Source: Butyricicoccus_A sp963588905 (GTDB taxonomy: Bacteria > Bacillota > Clostridia > Oscillospirales > Butyricicoccaceae). From it: a stretch of DNA of 34,403 nt. Each line of letters starts with the position of its first letter. The first letter of the stretch is position 1. The notes under the pieces are model-generated. The model did no database searches and was not told where the DNA came from. It saw only the letters and a list, made by a program, of their open reading frames with translations. Made by a program: the position numbers and the translations under genes. The DNA lies in assembly GCA_963588905.1 (NCBI GenBank), contig CAVAJF010000027.1, forward strand, positions 1-34,403. The letters run 5' to 3'. Shown here piece by piece: positions 1-7,867 of the stretch.

Positions 1-144
1 GTATTCACATTGGCTTTTTCTTTTTTGGAAGATGTTGCAATGACAGACAGCTGAAAATCTTCCCATATTTCGGGCAGAAATCCGCGATATTTCGTGTAAA
101 TCTCTGATTGTTCCTCAAATCAGATAGAAATAAATGCGCGAGCA
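1..144. other. Upstream flank, no gene resolved
   Basis: No convincing complete gene is visible. Frame 1 of the + strand is open from the window edge to a TGA at 52-54 and could be the last codons of an upstream gene. The minus strand across about 1-115 is also open and reads like protein, so neither can be preferred. Confidence 0.3.
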
Positions 145-173
145 TTGACAAATTCGACATTAAATTATAAAAT
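145..173 (+). promoter_or_regulatory. Sigma-70-type promoter for the EPS operon
   Basis: A perfect -35 box TTGACA (145-150) is followed after 17 bases by a -10-like TAAAAT (168-173) in an AT-rich stretch. It predicts a start of transcription near 180 and a leader of about 180 bases before the first gene. No comparably strong promoter was found further down the EPS genes, so this is the best candidate for driving a long operon. I could not identify a JUMPstart or riboswitch element in the leader. Confidence 0.6.
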
Positions 174-359
174 AGGATTGTAAATTGTTCTTTTTAGATG
201 TGGAAAGGGAGAATCTCTATGTAGAACGATAGGGGAAAAGCGACAAAACATGGGATGATGTTGAAAAGAAGCATTATCGGGGACGATAGCGTGTGCTGTC
301 GATATGATGTGGGAAAATAACTGTAAAAGAAAGACGAATAGAAAGAGAAAAGAAAACGT

Positions 360-1814
360 ATGTACAAGAAAAAAACGAAAAATTGGCTGAAACATGCGGA
401 TTTCATTTGTATAGATTTTGTGTGTTTGCAGCTGAGCATCGTTGTGGCATACATGATTCGATTCGGAATCAGCAATCCGTATGCGGATTATCCGTATCGA
501 AATGTTTTAATTGTATCAGAACTGATTAGTTTGTTCGTTATTTTTTGTTTCGAGACATTAAAGGACATTCTAAAACGAGGAAGATATGTAGAGTTTGCAC
601 GGACATTGTACCATGTCCTGTGGGTGGAATTGCTGACGATTGGGTATTTGTATTTGATTCATGAAGCAGATGCATACTCCAGAACGGTTACCATCTGGTC
701 ATTGATCTTGTATCTCATCTTCAGCTACGTTCTGCGCATGTTTTGGAAATCCGTGCTCAAAAAGCATGGTGTAGGTCTTGTCAATCAACGTTCGATTTTG
801 CTGGTGACGGTAAAAGATCGAGCAGCAGAGTGTGTAAAGACCTTTCAGGCAAACGATTACGAGAAATTTCATGTAGCTGGTCTGGTTATCTTAGATGAGG
901 ATAAAGCAGGCACATCTGTGGACGGCATTCCGGTTGTGGCAAACCGGGCGACCCTGAAACAGTATGTTTGCAACAATTGGGTGGACGAAGTGCTAATCAA
1001 TGTGCCAGATGACGTAGAAGGCATCACAGCGATTAAAGATGGTCTGTATTCCATGGGTATTGTTATTCATCGACGGCTAATCAATGTTGTCTCGGCATCG
1101 AGCAAGCAGCAATTTGTCGAAAACATTGGCGGCTACACTGTGCTCACAACCAGCATCAGCTGCGCATCGCCGATAGAACTGTTCCTGAAGCGAGCAGTGG
1201 ATATTCTGGGTGGCTTGGTTGGAACAATTCTCACCGGCATTTTGTGCCTCATCATGGTGCCTGTGATTAAAACACAGTCGCCGGGTCCGGTATTCTTCAC
1301 GCAGGAGCGTGTAGGCAAAAACGGAAAACGCTTTAAGATCTATAAGTTCCGCACCATGTATTTGGATGCGGAAGAGCGCAAAAAGGAACTCATGGCACAA
1401 AATCGTGTCAAGGATGGTATGATGTTTAAGATTGATTTTGATCCGCGCATCATAGGCAACAAGGTTCTGCCGGATGGCACGCAGAAGTCTGGATTTATGG
1501 ACTTGGCACGCCGGCTGAGCTTGGATGAATTTCCACAGTTCCTCAACGTATTGAAGGGCGATATGTCTCTCGTTGGCACACGACCGCCAACGGTTGATGA
1601 ATATGAAAAATATCAATTACATCATCATGCACGACTGGCAACCAAACCGGGAATTACCGGTATGTGGCAGGTCAGCGGCAGAAGCAATATCACAGATTTT
1701 GAAGAAGTGGTTCGGCTGGATACGAAATATATTCAGGACTGGACATTTGGACTAGATATTCGCATTCTGTTCCGCACGATCGCCGTTGTGCTGAAACGAG
1801 AAGGCTCCATGTAG
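360..1814 (+). CDS. Undecaprenyl-phosphate sugar phosphotransferase (EPS priming enzyme)
   Basis: This 484-residue protein fits the polyprenyl glycosylphosphotransferase family (WbaP/CpsE type), which moves a sugar-1-phosphate from a nucleotide sugar to undecaprenyl phosphate at the inner face of the membrane. The N-terminal half is hydrophobic with several predicted membrane segments and a CoA-binding-like middle region. The C-terminal catalytic domain begins near KRAVDILGG (about residue 277) and carries the family landmarks SPGPVFFTQERVG, KFRTM, RRLSLDEFPQFLNVLKGDMS, GTRPP and KPGITGMWQVSGR. As the first gene behind the promoter at 145-173 it probably starts repeat-unit assembly. The ribosome site (AGAGAAAAG) is weak. 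The sugar transferred cannot be read from sequence. Confidence 0.92.
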   Translation: MYKKKTKNWLKHADFICIDFVCLQLSIVVAYMIRFGISNPYADYPYRNVLIVSELISLFVIFCFETLKDILKRGRYVEFARTLYHVLWVELLTIGYLYLIHEADAYSRTVTIWSLILYLIFSYVLRMFWKSVLKKHGVGLVNQRSILLVTVKDRAAECVKTFQANDYEKFHVAGLVILDEDKAGTSVDGIPVVANRATLKQYVCNNWVDEVLINVPDDVEGITAIKDGLYSMGIVIHRRLINVVSASSKQQFVENIGGYTVLTTSISCASPIELFLKRAVDILGGLVGTILTGILCLIMVPVIKTQSPGPVFFTQERVGKNGKRFKIYKFRTMYLDAEERKKELMAQNRVKDGMMFKIDFDPRIIGNKVLPDGTQKSGFMDLARRLSLDEFPQFLNVLKGDMSLVGTRPPTVDEYEKYQLHHHARLATKPGITGMWQVSGRSNITDFEEVVRLDTKYIQDWTFGLDIRILFRTIAVVLKREGSM

Positions 1815-1827
1815 AGGGAGAGTTTTC

Positions 1828-2541
1828 ATGATAATTGATATGCATACACACATCCTTCCGCATGTGGATGATGGGGCAGCGGACAGAGAAACGACGCTTC
1901 GTATGCTCCAACAGGCATATGCAGAGGGAACCGATATTTTGATTGCAACCCCACACTTTCGCCATGGCATGGATGCGGCGCGGTGGGATGCAAGACGCCA
2001 TGCCGCTTGGGAAACGACTTGCAGTATGGCAAAGGAGATTCATGAAGAATTCCAAATTCTGTTGGGCGCAGAAGTTTATATGGAATCCGGTATCCGAAAG
2101 GATTTGGAAGCGGGTGTTCCGTTGACGATGGCTGATTCGGATGCTATACTAATTGAGTTCTCCATGTCTGCCAATTACCGATACATCAAAAATATGGTCT
2201 TGATGCTGTTGGGAATGGGATACCAACCCATTTTGGCGCATGTAGAACGATACCAGGCGATGCTAAAGGCACAGCATGTAGAGGAGCTTGCTCAGATGGG
2301 CGTTCAGATACAGGCCAATGCCGATAGTATTTTGGGACACTCTGGCTGGGGAACCAAACGATATTTAAAGCGACTGCTCAAGCAGGAGCTGATTGATATG
2401 ATTGGTTCGGACGCACATGACATGCAGGAACGAATGCCTGGCATGGAAAAATGTATGAAATACTTGCATAAACGATTGGATTCTGCATATTGCGAACAGA
2501 TTTTTGGCGGCAATGCCCAGCAGGTATTTCTGGATTTTTGA
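1828..2541 (+). CDS. PHP-family tyrosine-protein phosphatase (CpsB/Wzb-like)
   Basis: This 237-residue protein belongs to the CpsB/CapC family of manganese-dependent PHP phosphatases that dephosphorylate the EPS BY-kinase. The N-terminal metal motif DMHTHILPHVDDGA is intact, followed by ATPHF and later HVERY and GSDAHD, which are the expected metal-binding histidine and aspartate blocks. Length is typical for the family. It starts 13 bases after the priming transferase with ribosome site GGGAGAG. With the kinase (3288-4055) and chain-length protein (4052-4798) it would complete the phosphorylation cycle that sets polymer length and amount. Confidence 0.93.
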   Translation: MIIDMHTHILPHVDDGAADRETTLRMLQQAYAEGTDILIATPHFRHGMDAARWDARRHAAWETTCSMAKEIHEEFQILLGAEVYMESGIRKDLEAGVPLTMADSDAILIEFSMSANYRYIKNMVLMLLGMGYQPILAHVERYQAMLKAQHVEELAQMGVQIQANADSILGHSGWGTKRYLKRLLKQELIDMIGSDAHDMQERMPGMEKCMKYLHKRLDSAYCEQIFGGNAQQVFLDF

Positions 2542-2605
2542 TACAAACTGGAAAACGCCGGTTTAAACCAGTTCGTATAAATAAACGATATGCATTGCGA
2601 TGCAT
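2542..2605 (+). promoter_or_regulatory. Two adjacent inverted repeats before the SPKTG gene
   Basis: Just after the phosphatase stop, TACAAACTGG (2542-2551) pairs with CCAGTTCGTA (2568-2577) with one mismatch. A second perfect hairpin has ATGCAT arms (2590-2595 and 2600-2605) around a TGCG loop and ends immediately before the ribosome site of the next gene. Neither is followed by a U tract, so they look more like mRNA processing or translation-control structures than terminators. Confidence 0.4.
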
Positions 2606-2623
2606 AGAAGGGAGTTAATTTCA

Positions 2624-3301
2624 ATGAGAAACATTATGAAGAGAGCGACTGCTGTGCTTTGTGGTGCAGCGCTTCTAGCTTCTATGACGATTTCGGCGTT
2701 TGCGCTGCCAAGCCCGTCAGTCAGTGGATTTGTTGGGGGTGTTAAGAGCGCTGTAGATGCCAACGGAAACGCTGTAAACATTGCGGTACAGCTGGTAGCT
2801 GATGCAAACTTTACCGCAAAGGAGCAGGCAGCGGTCAATGAACTGCGCGCCAATCCGACCGAAATGCTCAAGGAAATTTTGGGCAGCGAGTACACGGATA
2901 ACCTGCAGCTGGTAGACATCCGCGACGTTAAGATTAACGGCGATGCATCTCAGGTAAAATTCCCGGTGGATATTACCTTTGATGTGCCGGGCATTACCTC
3001 TTCCTCTGAGGCAATTCTGCTGCACTATGTGGAGAAGGACGACAAGTGGGAGGTTATTCACGCAAAGACTGGTGACCAGACCATCGAAGCAAGCTTCAAT
3101 TCTCTGTCTCCGGTTGCTTTCGTCGTAGATACCAAGACCGCCAATAATATGGATAAGGTCGGCAAGACTGACAAGACTTCTCCGAAAACCGGTGAACCGG
3201 CACTTCCGATGGGGGCAGTAATTGCAGTGGTTGCTATTGCAGCAGGAGGAATTTTCTTAGTTGTAAAGAAGAGAGGAACTGTGGCTAGTGATCGGACGTA
3301 A
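2624..3301 (+). CDS. Secreted protein with SPKTG sortase-sorting signal
   Basis: A 225-residue exported protein of no recognised family. I chose ATG 2624 because AAGGGAG lies about ten bases upstream; an in-frame ATG at 2600 lies inside a hairpin. Residues 1-27 form a signal peptide (basic start, hydrophobic core, AFA end). The middle is a small acidic domain without cysteines. The C-terminus has the full sorting layout: SPKTG (186-190), a hydrophobic segment (about 195-214) and a KKRG tail. SPKTG is a known recognition motif of clostridial class B sortases, and a class B sortase lies four genes on, at 4795-5565. It sits between the CpsB and CpsD genes, overlapping the latter by 14 bases, which ties it to EPS production. 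Its role, perhaps as a wall-anchored carrier or organiser of the polymer, is inference. Confidence 0.85.
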   Translation: MRNIMKRATAVLCGAALLASMTISAFALPSPSVSGFVGGVKSAVDANGNAVNIAVQLVADANFTAKEQAAVNELRANPTEMLKEILGSEYTDNLQLVDIRDVKINGDASQVKFPVDITFDVPGITSSSEAILLHYVEKDDKWEVIHAKTGDQTIEASFNSLSPVAFVVDTKTANNMDKVGKTDKTSPKTGEPALPMGAVIAVVAIAAGGIFLVVKKRGTVASDRT

Positions 3302-4055
3302 TACCGTAACCATCAATCCGACAGGAAAGTTGGACCGGCAGAAGGGGGAAATTATTCGGACTCTGCGCGCCAATATCGAATTTACCGGCGTTGAAAATCG
3401 CGTCATTGCCATCACAAGTGCACATCCAAATGATGGCAAAACGACAACATCCTTTTATCTTGCAGGTGCATTTGCTGATGCAGGCAAAAAAACGTTGTTT
3501 GTCGATGCAGATCTTCGTAAATCCGTCTTTATTGGTGAGTACCGCATTAAAAACGCAGAATTTGGCTTGAGCCATCTGCTTTCTGGTCAGAAGAGTCTGG
3601 ATGAGGTGATTTACGATACCAACATCGAAAACTTGTCTGTGATTGTTGCAGGTACCTTCCCGACCAATCCGTCGGAGCTGGTTGGTAATCCTCGCTTTGC
3701 GGCTATGCTGAAAAAAGCACGAGAGGAATTTGATTACATCATCATTGATACACCGCCAATTGGTGCTGTCATTGATGCCGCAGTCATTGCGAAGCAGTGC
3801 GATGGATCTATTTTCCTTACTGCATCAGATAGCATTTCCCGCAATGTGGCGAGAAGCATGGTGGAGCAGCTGCGTGCTGCAAACAAAAATATTCTGGGCT
3901 GCGTAATAACTAAAGCGGATATTGGCAGAGGTAAGTATTATTACTCTCGATCTCCTTATTATGGTAAGCGTGGTTCATACTATGGTTACGGCTACGGCGG
4001 ATATGGCTATGGATCTTACGGAACAAAACAGGACGAGAAAGTAGGGCAGCGATGA
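3288..4055 (+). CDS. Bacterial tyrosine kinase (CpsD/Wze-like)
   Basis: A 255-residue cytoplasmic BY-kinase that autophosphorylates a C-terminal tyrosine cluster and, with its CpsC membrane partner, controls polymerisation. The GTG start at 3288 has AGAGGA about ten bases upstream and overlaps the previous gene by 14 bases. Walker A is SAHPNDGKTTT (about 44-54), Walker A' is LFVDADLRKS (70-79) and Walker B is IIIDTPP (151-157). The tail from about residue 217 contains 12 tyrosines in a Gly/Ser/Tyr-rich run, unusually dense even for this family. Gene order is kinase then CpsC, the reverse of the usual streptococcal order. Confidence 0.94.
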   Translation: MIGRNTVTINPTGKLDRQKGEIIRTLRANIEFTGVENRVIAITSAHPNDGKTTTSFYLAGAFADAGKKTLFVDADLRKSVFIGEYRIKNAEFGLSHLLSGQKSLDEVIYDTNIENLSVIVAGTFPTNPSELVGNPRFAAMLKKAREEFDYIIIDTPPIGAVIDAAVIAKQCDGSIFLTASDSISRNVARSMVEQLRAANKNILGCVITKADIGRGKYYYSRSPYYGKRGSYYGYGYGGYGYGSYGTKQDEKVGQR

Positions 4056-4798
4056 ACAACAGTACCAATATGCAGGAAGATGAAATTGATCTGCTGGAGT
4101 TGCTGCAAAATCTGCTGCGCAACTGGTGGCTGCTTACCATCGGTGCCATTGTGGGCGGCTTGATTTTCTTTTTCGCAACGACATCGTTGATTACGCCAAT
4201 GTATGAGTCCTCCGCAACCATTTATGTGTTGTCCAAGACGACGAGTATTTCGGCAGCATTAGATATGACCACTGGCGAACAGCTGGCGGAAGACTTTTCT
4301 GTTATTGCAACGAGTAATCCGGTATTGGATGGCGCCTCGGAGCAGATTGAAAAGGACACCGGCGAGCGCATCACCAGAGATCAGATGAAAGACATGGTTA
4401 CGGTCACGGATAATGCAACGCGATTGCTTGTCATTACGGCAACCAGCGACGATCCGGAAACGGCGGAAATCGTCGCCAATGCAGTAGCAGCACAGACCAG
4501 TGAAAAGATGGCAGAGATCACCAAGACGGATGCGCCAACAACCGTAGAAGAGGCAGAGGCTGCGAAGGAACCGTCCAGCCCGAATGTCACAAAGAATACG
4601 TGTATAGGTATTGCGGCCGGTTTGGGCGTTGTCTTGATTATTCTGGTGCTGAACTTCTTGATGAACGATCATATCGTCAGCGAAGAAGATGTGGAAAGAT
4701 ACTTGGGTCTTCCGACACTTGCTATCTTCCCGGACATTGATCCGCATGCAACCAACGACAGCAAACACAAGCATAAGAAGGGCAGAACGAAATCATGA
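4052..4798 (+). CDS. Chain-length regulator / kinase activator (CpsC/Wzz-like)
   Basis: A 248-residue membrane protein of the Wzz family. It begins with an acidic cytoplasmic segment (EIDLLELLQNLLRNWW), a first membrane segment at about 29-48, an extracellular domain, and a second membrane segment at about 186-206 followed by a cytoplasmic tail with EEDVERYLGLPTLAIFPD. This tail resembles the segment that activates the separate BY-kinase in Gram-positives. Its start overlaps the kinase stop in ATGA, and its stop overlaps the sortase start in ATGA, so the genes are translationally coupled. The histidine- and lysine-rich C-terminus is probably not conserved. Confidence 0.9.
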   Translation: MNNSTNMQEDEIDLLELLQNLLRNWWLLTIGAIVGGLIFFFATTSLITPMYESSATIYVLSKTTSISAALDMTTGEQLAEDFSVIATSNPVLDGASEQIEKDTGERITRDQMKDMVTVTDNATRLLVITATSDDPETAEIVANAVAAQTSEKMAEITKTDAPTTVEEAEAAKEPSSPNVTKNTCIGIAAGLGVVLIILVLNFLMNDHIVSEEDVERYLGLPTLAIFPDIDPHATNDSKHKHKKGRTKS

Positions 4799-5565
4799 AA
4801 AACAAGTTTGGAAAAAAACAAAAGATTGTTTTTTCTGTTCTGTTTTTATGCATTTTAGGGCTGATTGCAGTCTGTTTCTGGCAAAATAGTCAGAAACAGA
4901 CTGCTGGACAGCCTGCTTCGACAGAAAATCAGACGCAAATGGTAAAGCAGTCCGCTGGCAGCGGCTCTGCGGAACCGGCACAAAAGCTGGATATTCCGAT
5001 TGATTTTCAAAAATTACAGCAGGAAAATCCAGATATTTATGCGTGGATTCGTATCCCAGATACCACAGTAGATTATCCGATTTTGCAGAGTGAAACGGAC
5101 AATGATTATTATCTCTTCCACACACCGGAAGGAAAATCCGGCTATCCGGGATCGATTTATACGGAAAATTACAACAGCAAAGATTTTCAGGATTTTAATA
5201 CCGTAATTTATGGTCATAAAATGCGAAATCACACCATGTTTGCTGACTTAGAGTATTATGAAGATATTGATTATCTCAAGCAGCACAACATGATTACCAT
5301 TTATACACCGGACCATATCCGAACCTATCAGGTTTTTGCAGCTGTCACCTATGACAATCGACATATTATGTATTCGTTTGATTTTGTCAACAAAGAGCAG
5401 CGTCAAGCCTATTTAGATTCGCTGAAAGCGGTGCGAAATATGGCAACCTGTTGGGATGACAGCGTTAATGTGACAACAGAGGATAAAATTATTACCTTGT
5501 CTACGTGCAATGGAAATGACAAACAGCGTTTTTTGGTGGAGGCAGTGCTGATTGATGAAAAATAA
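4795..5565 (+). CDS. Class B sortase
   Basis: A 256-residue membrane-anchored transpeptidase. A single N-terminal membrane segment (about 11-29) is followed by a linker and the sortase fold. Catalytic residues are visible: His141 in VIYGHKM, Cys238 in LSTCNG, and Arg245 in KQRFLV. IYAWIRIPDTTVDYPILQ and the FADL segment after the histidine match class B rather than class A. The likely substrate is the SPKTG protein encoded at 2624-3301 in the same operon. Start and stop overlap the neighbouring genes, so it is co-expressed with the EPS control proteins and the LCP ligase. Whether it also serves substrates encoded elsewhere cannot be seen. Confidence 0.93.
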   Translation: MKNKFGKKQKIVFSVLFLCILGLIAVCFWQNSQKQTAGQPASTENQTQMVKQSAGSGSAEPAQKLDIPIDFQKLQQENPDIYAWIRIPDTTVDYPILQSETDNDYYLFHTPEGKSGYPGSIYTENYNSKDFQDFNTVIYGHKMRNHTMFADLEYYEDIDYLKQHNMITIYTPDHIRTYQVFAAVTYDNRHIMYSFDFVNKEQRQAYLDSLKAVRNMATCWDDSVNVTTEDKIITLSTCNGNDKQRFLVEAVLIDEK

Positions 5566-6562
5566 TAAAAAGAGAAAACAACTCATAATCAGCATTGCCG
5601 TTGTTGTTCTCGCTATCGCTTTGGCAGCTGGATATTTTATCAAGAACGCAAAGAAAAATGCTGCCCTTCAGACAGGAAATGTAAGTCTGGGATCAGGGGC
5701 GAGTGCAGAATCCAATGTCGTTCATTACAAAGGAAAAACTTATCAGTACAATAAAAATCTGATGAATGTGTTATTCCTTGGCATTGATACGACACAAAAC
5801 CTTTCGCAGACAGATATGCCGGGCGAAGCCGGTCAGTCTGATTGCATGTTGGTTTTGTCTATGGACAAGCAGAAAAAAACGGCACGGCTTCTGCAAATCT
5901 CCCGTGATACTATGACAGATGTAGATACATATGATGTTGCAGGCAAATATGTCTCAACAATTCAAGCGCAGATTGCGCTGCAGTATGCGTATGGAACAGG
6001 CGAACAGAGCAGCTGTTGGGCATCAGAAAAGGCAGTATCCCGATTGCTGTACGACTTGCCGATTGATGGATATTTTTCCATGAACTTAAATGGCATTACA
6101 GCAGTGAATGATGCACTTGGCGGGGTCACATTGACTTTGGAAGAGGATGCGACCGATGTTGACCCGACATTCAAAGCCGGCTCGACGATTACCTTAAAAG
6201 GTGATATGGCAGAGAAATTTGTTCGCAAACGAGATATTACCACTTCCGGCAGTAATCTTGATCGTATGCAGCGACAGACAGAATACATTCGAGCATTATT
6301 TCACACCATGCAGGAATATATGCACAAAAACGGCGATGATTTTTCAACCGTTTACAATCAGCTGCAGTTAGATTCGTATGCATTCACCGATTTGGGCATG
6401 GATCAGATGAAAACGATGATGTCGTATGATTTTTTGGAGCAGGACATCGAAACGGTTCCGGGCACAACCAAAGCCGGTGAAGAACATGATGAATGCTATG
6501 TGGATGAAGATGCACTGTATGATTTGATTATCCAGATGTTCTATACAGAAGTGAAGGAATAG
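5555..6562 (+). CDS. LytR-CpsA-Psr (LCP) family glycopolymer ligase
   Basis: A 335-residue protein with an N-terminal membrane anchor (about 10-27) and an extracellular LCP domain. LCP enzymes transfer undecaprenyl-linked glycopolymers to peptidoglycan or, in Actinomyces, to a sortase-anchored protein. Landmarks are VLFLGIDT, the SDCMLVLSMD block, LLQISRDTM with the conserved Arg-Asp, and SNLDRMQRQTEYIRAL. The ATG at 5555 is preceded in frame by a TTG at 5552; GGAGG at 5538-5542 fits either, so the exact start is uncertain by one codon. It overlaps the sortase by 11 bases. It is the likely enzyme that fixes the finished EPS to the cell wall. Confidence 0.9.
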   Translation: MKNNKKRKQLIISIAVVVLAIALAAGYFIKNAKKNAALQTGNVSLGSGASAESNVVHYKGKTYQYNKNLMNVLFLGIDTTQNLSQTDMPGEAGQSDCMLVLSMDKQKKTARLLQISRDTMTDVDTYDVAGKYVSTIQAQIALQYAYGTGEQSSCWASEKAVSRLLYDLPIDGYFSMNLNGITAVNDALGGVTLTLEEDATDVDPTFKAGSTITLKGDMAEKFVRKRDITTSGSNLDRMQRQTEYIRALFHTMQEYMHKNGDDFSTVYNQLQLDSYAFTDLGMDQMKTMMSYDFLEQDIETVPGTTKAGEEHDECYVDEDALYDLIIQMFYTEVKE

Positions 6563-6573
6563 AGGAGACAACG

Positions 6574-7443
6574 ATGAAAGGGATTATTTTGGCAGCCGGA
6601 AAAGGAACGCGGCTGTATCCAATGACAAAACCGGTATGTAAACCATTATTGCCGGTATACGATAAGCCATTGATTTACTATTCGATTGCTGTGCTGATGG
6701 AAGCAGACATTCGTGATATTATGATTATCATTCCACCGGATGAGGAAGAGACTTTTCGGAAGCTGCTGGGAGATGGATCCGCTTTTGGTGTACATATTAC
6801 CTATGCGGTACAGCACGTTGCACGTGGCATAGCAGATGCATTCTTAGTGGCAGAGGACTTTGTAGCAGGGGATTCTGCTTGCCTGGTACTCGGAGACAAT
6901 ATTTTTTATGCCAAGGATCTGCGTGAAAAATTAAAGCAGGCAGCTGCTACCCAGCATGGCGCAACAGTATTTGGCTATTATGTAGAAGATCCACGCGCTT
7001 TTGGCGTCGTAGAGTTCGACGAACATGGCAAAGCAATTAGCTTAGAAGAAAAACCAAAGCATCCGAAATCCAACTATATTATTCCGGGATTATATTTTTA
7101 TGACTCGGATGTATTACAGCTTGCCAAAACCTTGCAGCCATCGGCTAGAGGTGAATTGGAGATTACTGACCTGAATCGCCTGTATTTAGAAAGCGGCAAC
7201 TTGCAGGTGATTCCGTTAGCCTCTGATTTTGTATGGATGGATGCGGGAACCGCAGACAGTCTTTTGGAAGCGGCACAACAAATTAAACAAATCCAACAGG
7301 ATACGGGCAGATATGTTGCTTGTTTGGAAGAGATTGCATACAAACATGGATATTTATCTGAAGAACAGGTTGAGCAAGCTGGAGAGAAACTGAATTCTAC
7401 ACTGTATGGACAATATTTGCAGTGCATTTCAGCAGAAAGATGA
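6574..7443 (+). CDS. RmlA-like nucleotidyltransferase, divergent first paralogue
   Basis: A 289-residue sugar-1-phosphate nucleotidyltransferase resembling glucose-1-phosphate thymidylyltransferase. The nucleotide motif is intact (AAGKGTRLYPMTK), as are VLGDNIF, EEKPKHPKSN and GELEITDLNR. Compared with the orthodox RmlA at 7868-8764 it differs where the base is bound: residues 23-25 read KPL instead of KQL, and 81-88 read HVARGIAD instead of PSPDGLAQ. It therefore may prefer another nucleotide or another sugar phosphate, or be a regulatory paralogue. It follows the LCP gene by 11 bases with AGAGGAGA as ribosome site. Calling it RmlA in the strict sense is not secure. Confidence 0.82.
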   Translation: MKGIILAAGKGTRLYPMTKPVCKPLLPVYDKPLIYYSIAVLMEADIRDIMIIIPPDEEETFRKLLGDGSAFGVHITYAVQHVARGIADAFLVAEDFVAGDSACLVLGDNIFYAKDLREKLKQAAATQHGATVFGYYVEDPRAFGVVEFDEHGKAISLEEKPKHPKSNYIIPGLYFYDSDVLQLAKTLQPSARGELEITDLNRLYLESGNLQVIPLASDFVWMDAGTADSLLEAAQQIKQIQQDTGRYVACLEEIAYKHGYLSEEQVEQAGEKLNSTLYGQYLQCISAER

Positions 7444-7483
7444 AAGACTAGCAAATCATTTGCCAGACAGAGGAGTTTACATC

Positions 7484-7837
7484 ATGTATTATGATCCAGA
7501 TAAAGAATGCACCAATTTAGTGCAGCGAATGCGGAAAATATGCATAGCAAAAGGCATTTCCGTATATGCTGCTGCACGAAAAGCGAATATATCTGTATCG
7601 ACATTAAACGAAATCATGAATGAAAAGACGCGGCCGCAGTTGTATACACTGTTTAAAATCTGCAATGCATTGGAAATTCGTATTATCGATTTGTTTGATG
7701 ATACTGCTAGTCATGCAGATGAAGTAAACACACAGCCGAACAGTACCATTGTCGAATATCAGTATTTGCCGGAATGGAAGCAAAAAATGGTGGATCAGTA
7801 TGTGAAGATGGTCGCACAGTATGAAGTGGATTCATAA
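7484..7837 (+). CDS. Small XRE-family HTH regulator
   Basis: A 117-residue DNA-binding protein. I placed the start at ATG 7484 because AGAGGAG (7469-7475) lies eight bases upstream; an upstream in-frame start would lie inside the RmlA paralogue. The HTH covers about residues 9-67, including ISVYAAARKANISVSTLNEI and the LFKICNALEI-LFD segment typical of Cro/C1 regulators. It lies between two RmlA paralogues within the operon, so autoregulation or control of EPS or rhamnose supply is plausible but unproven. The C-terminal 50 residues have no recognised partner domain. Confidence 0.85.
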   Translation: MYYDPDKECTNLVQRMRKICIAKGISVYAAARKANISVSTLNEIMNEKTRPQLYTLFKICNALEIRIIDLFDDTASHADEVNTQPNSTIVEYQYLPEWKQKMVDQYVKMVAQYEVDS

Positions 7838-7867
7838 ATAGAGAACTTGTTAGCGGAGGCAACAGTT

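Noticed and set aside
1..115. Partial gene at the left edge
   Set aside because: Open reading on both strands over this short piece; neither direction has a start or a recognisable motif.
180..359. Riboswitch, ops/JUMPstart or attenuator in the EPS leader
   Set aside because: I could not find a conserved motif or a terminator-like hairpin with a T run.
1077..1616. 179-codon minus-strand frame across the priming transferase
   Set aside because: Antisense to the conserved catalytic domain; no independent support.
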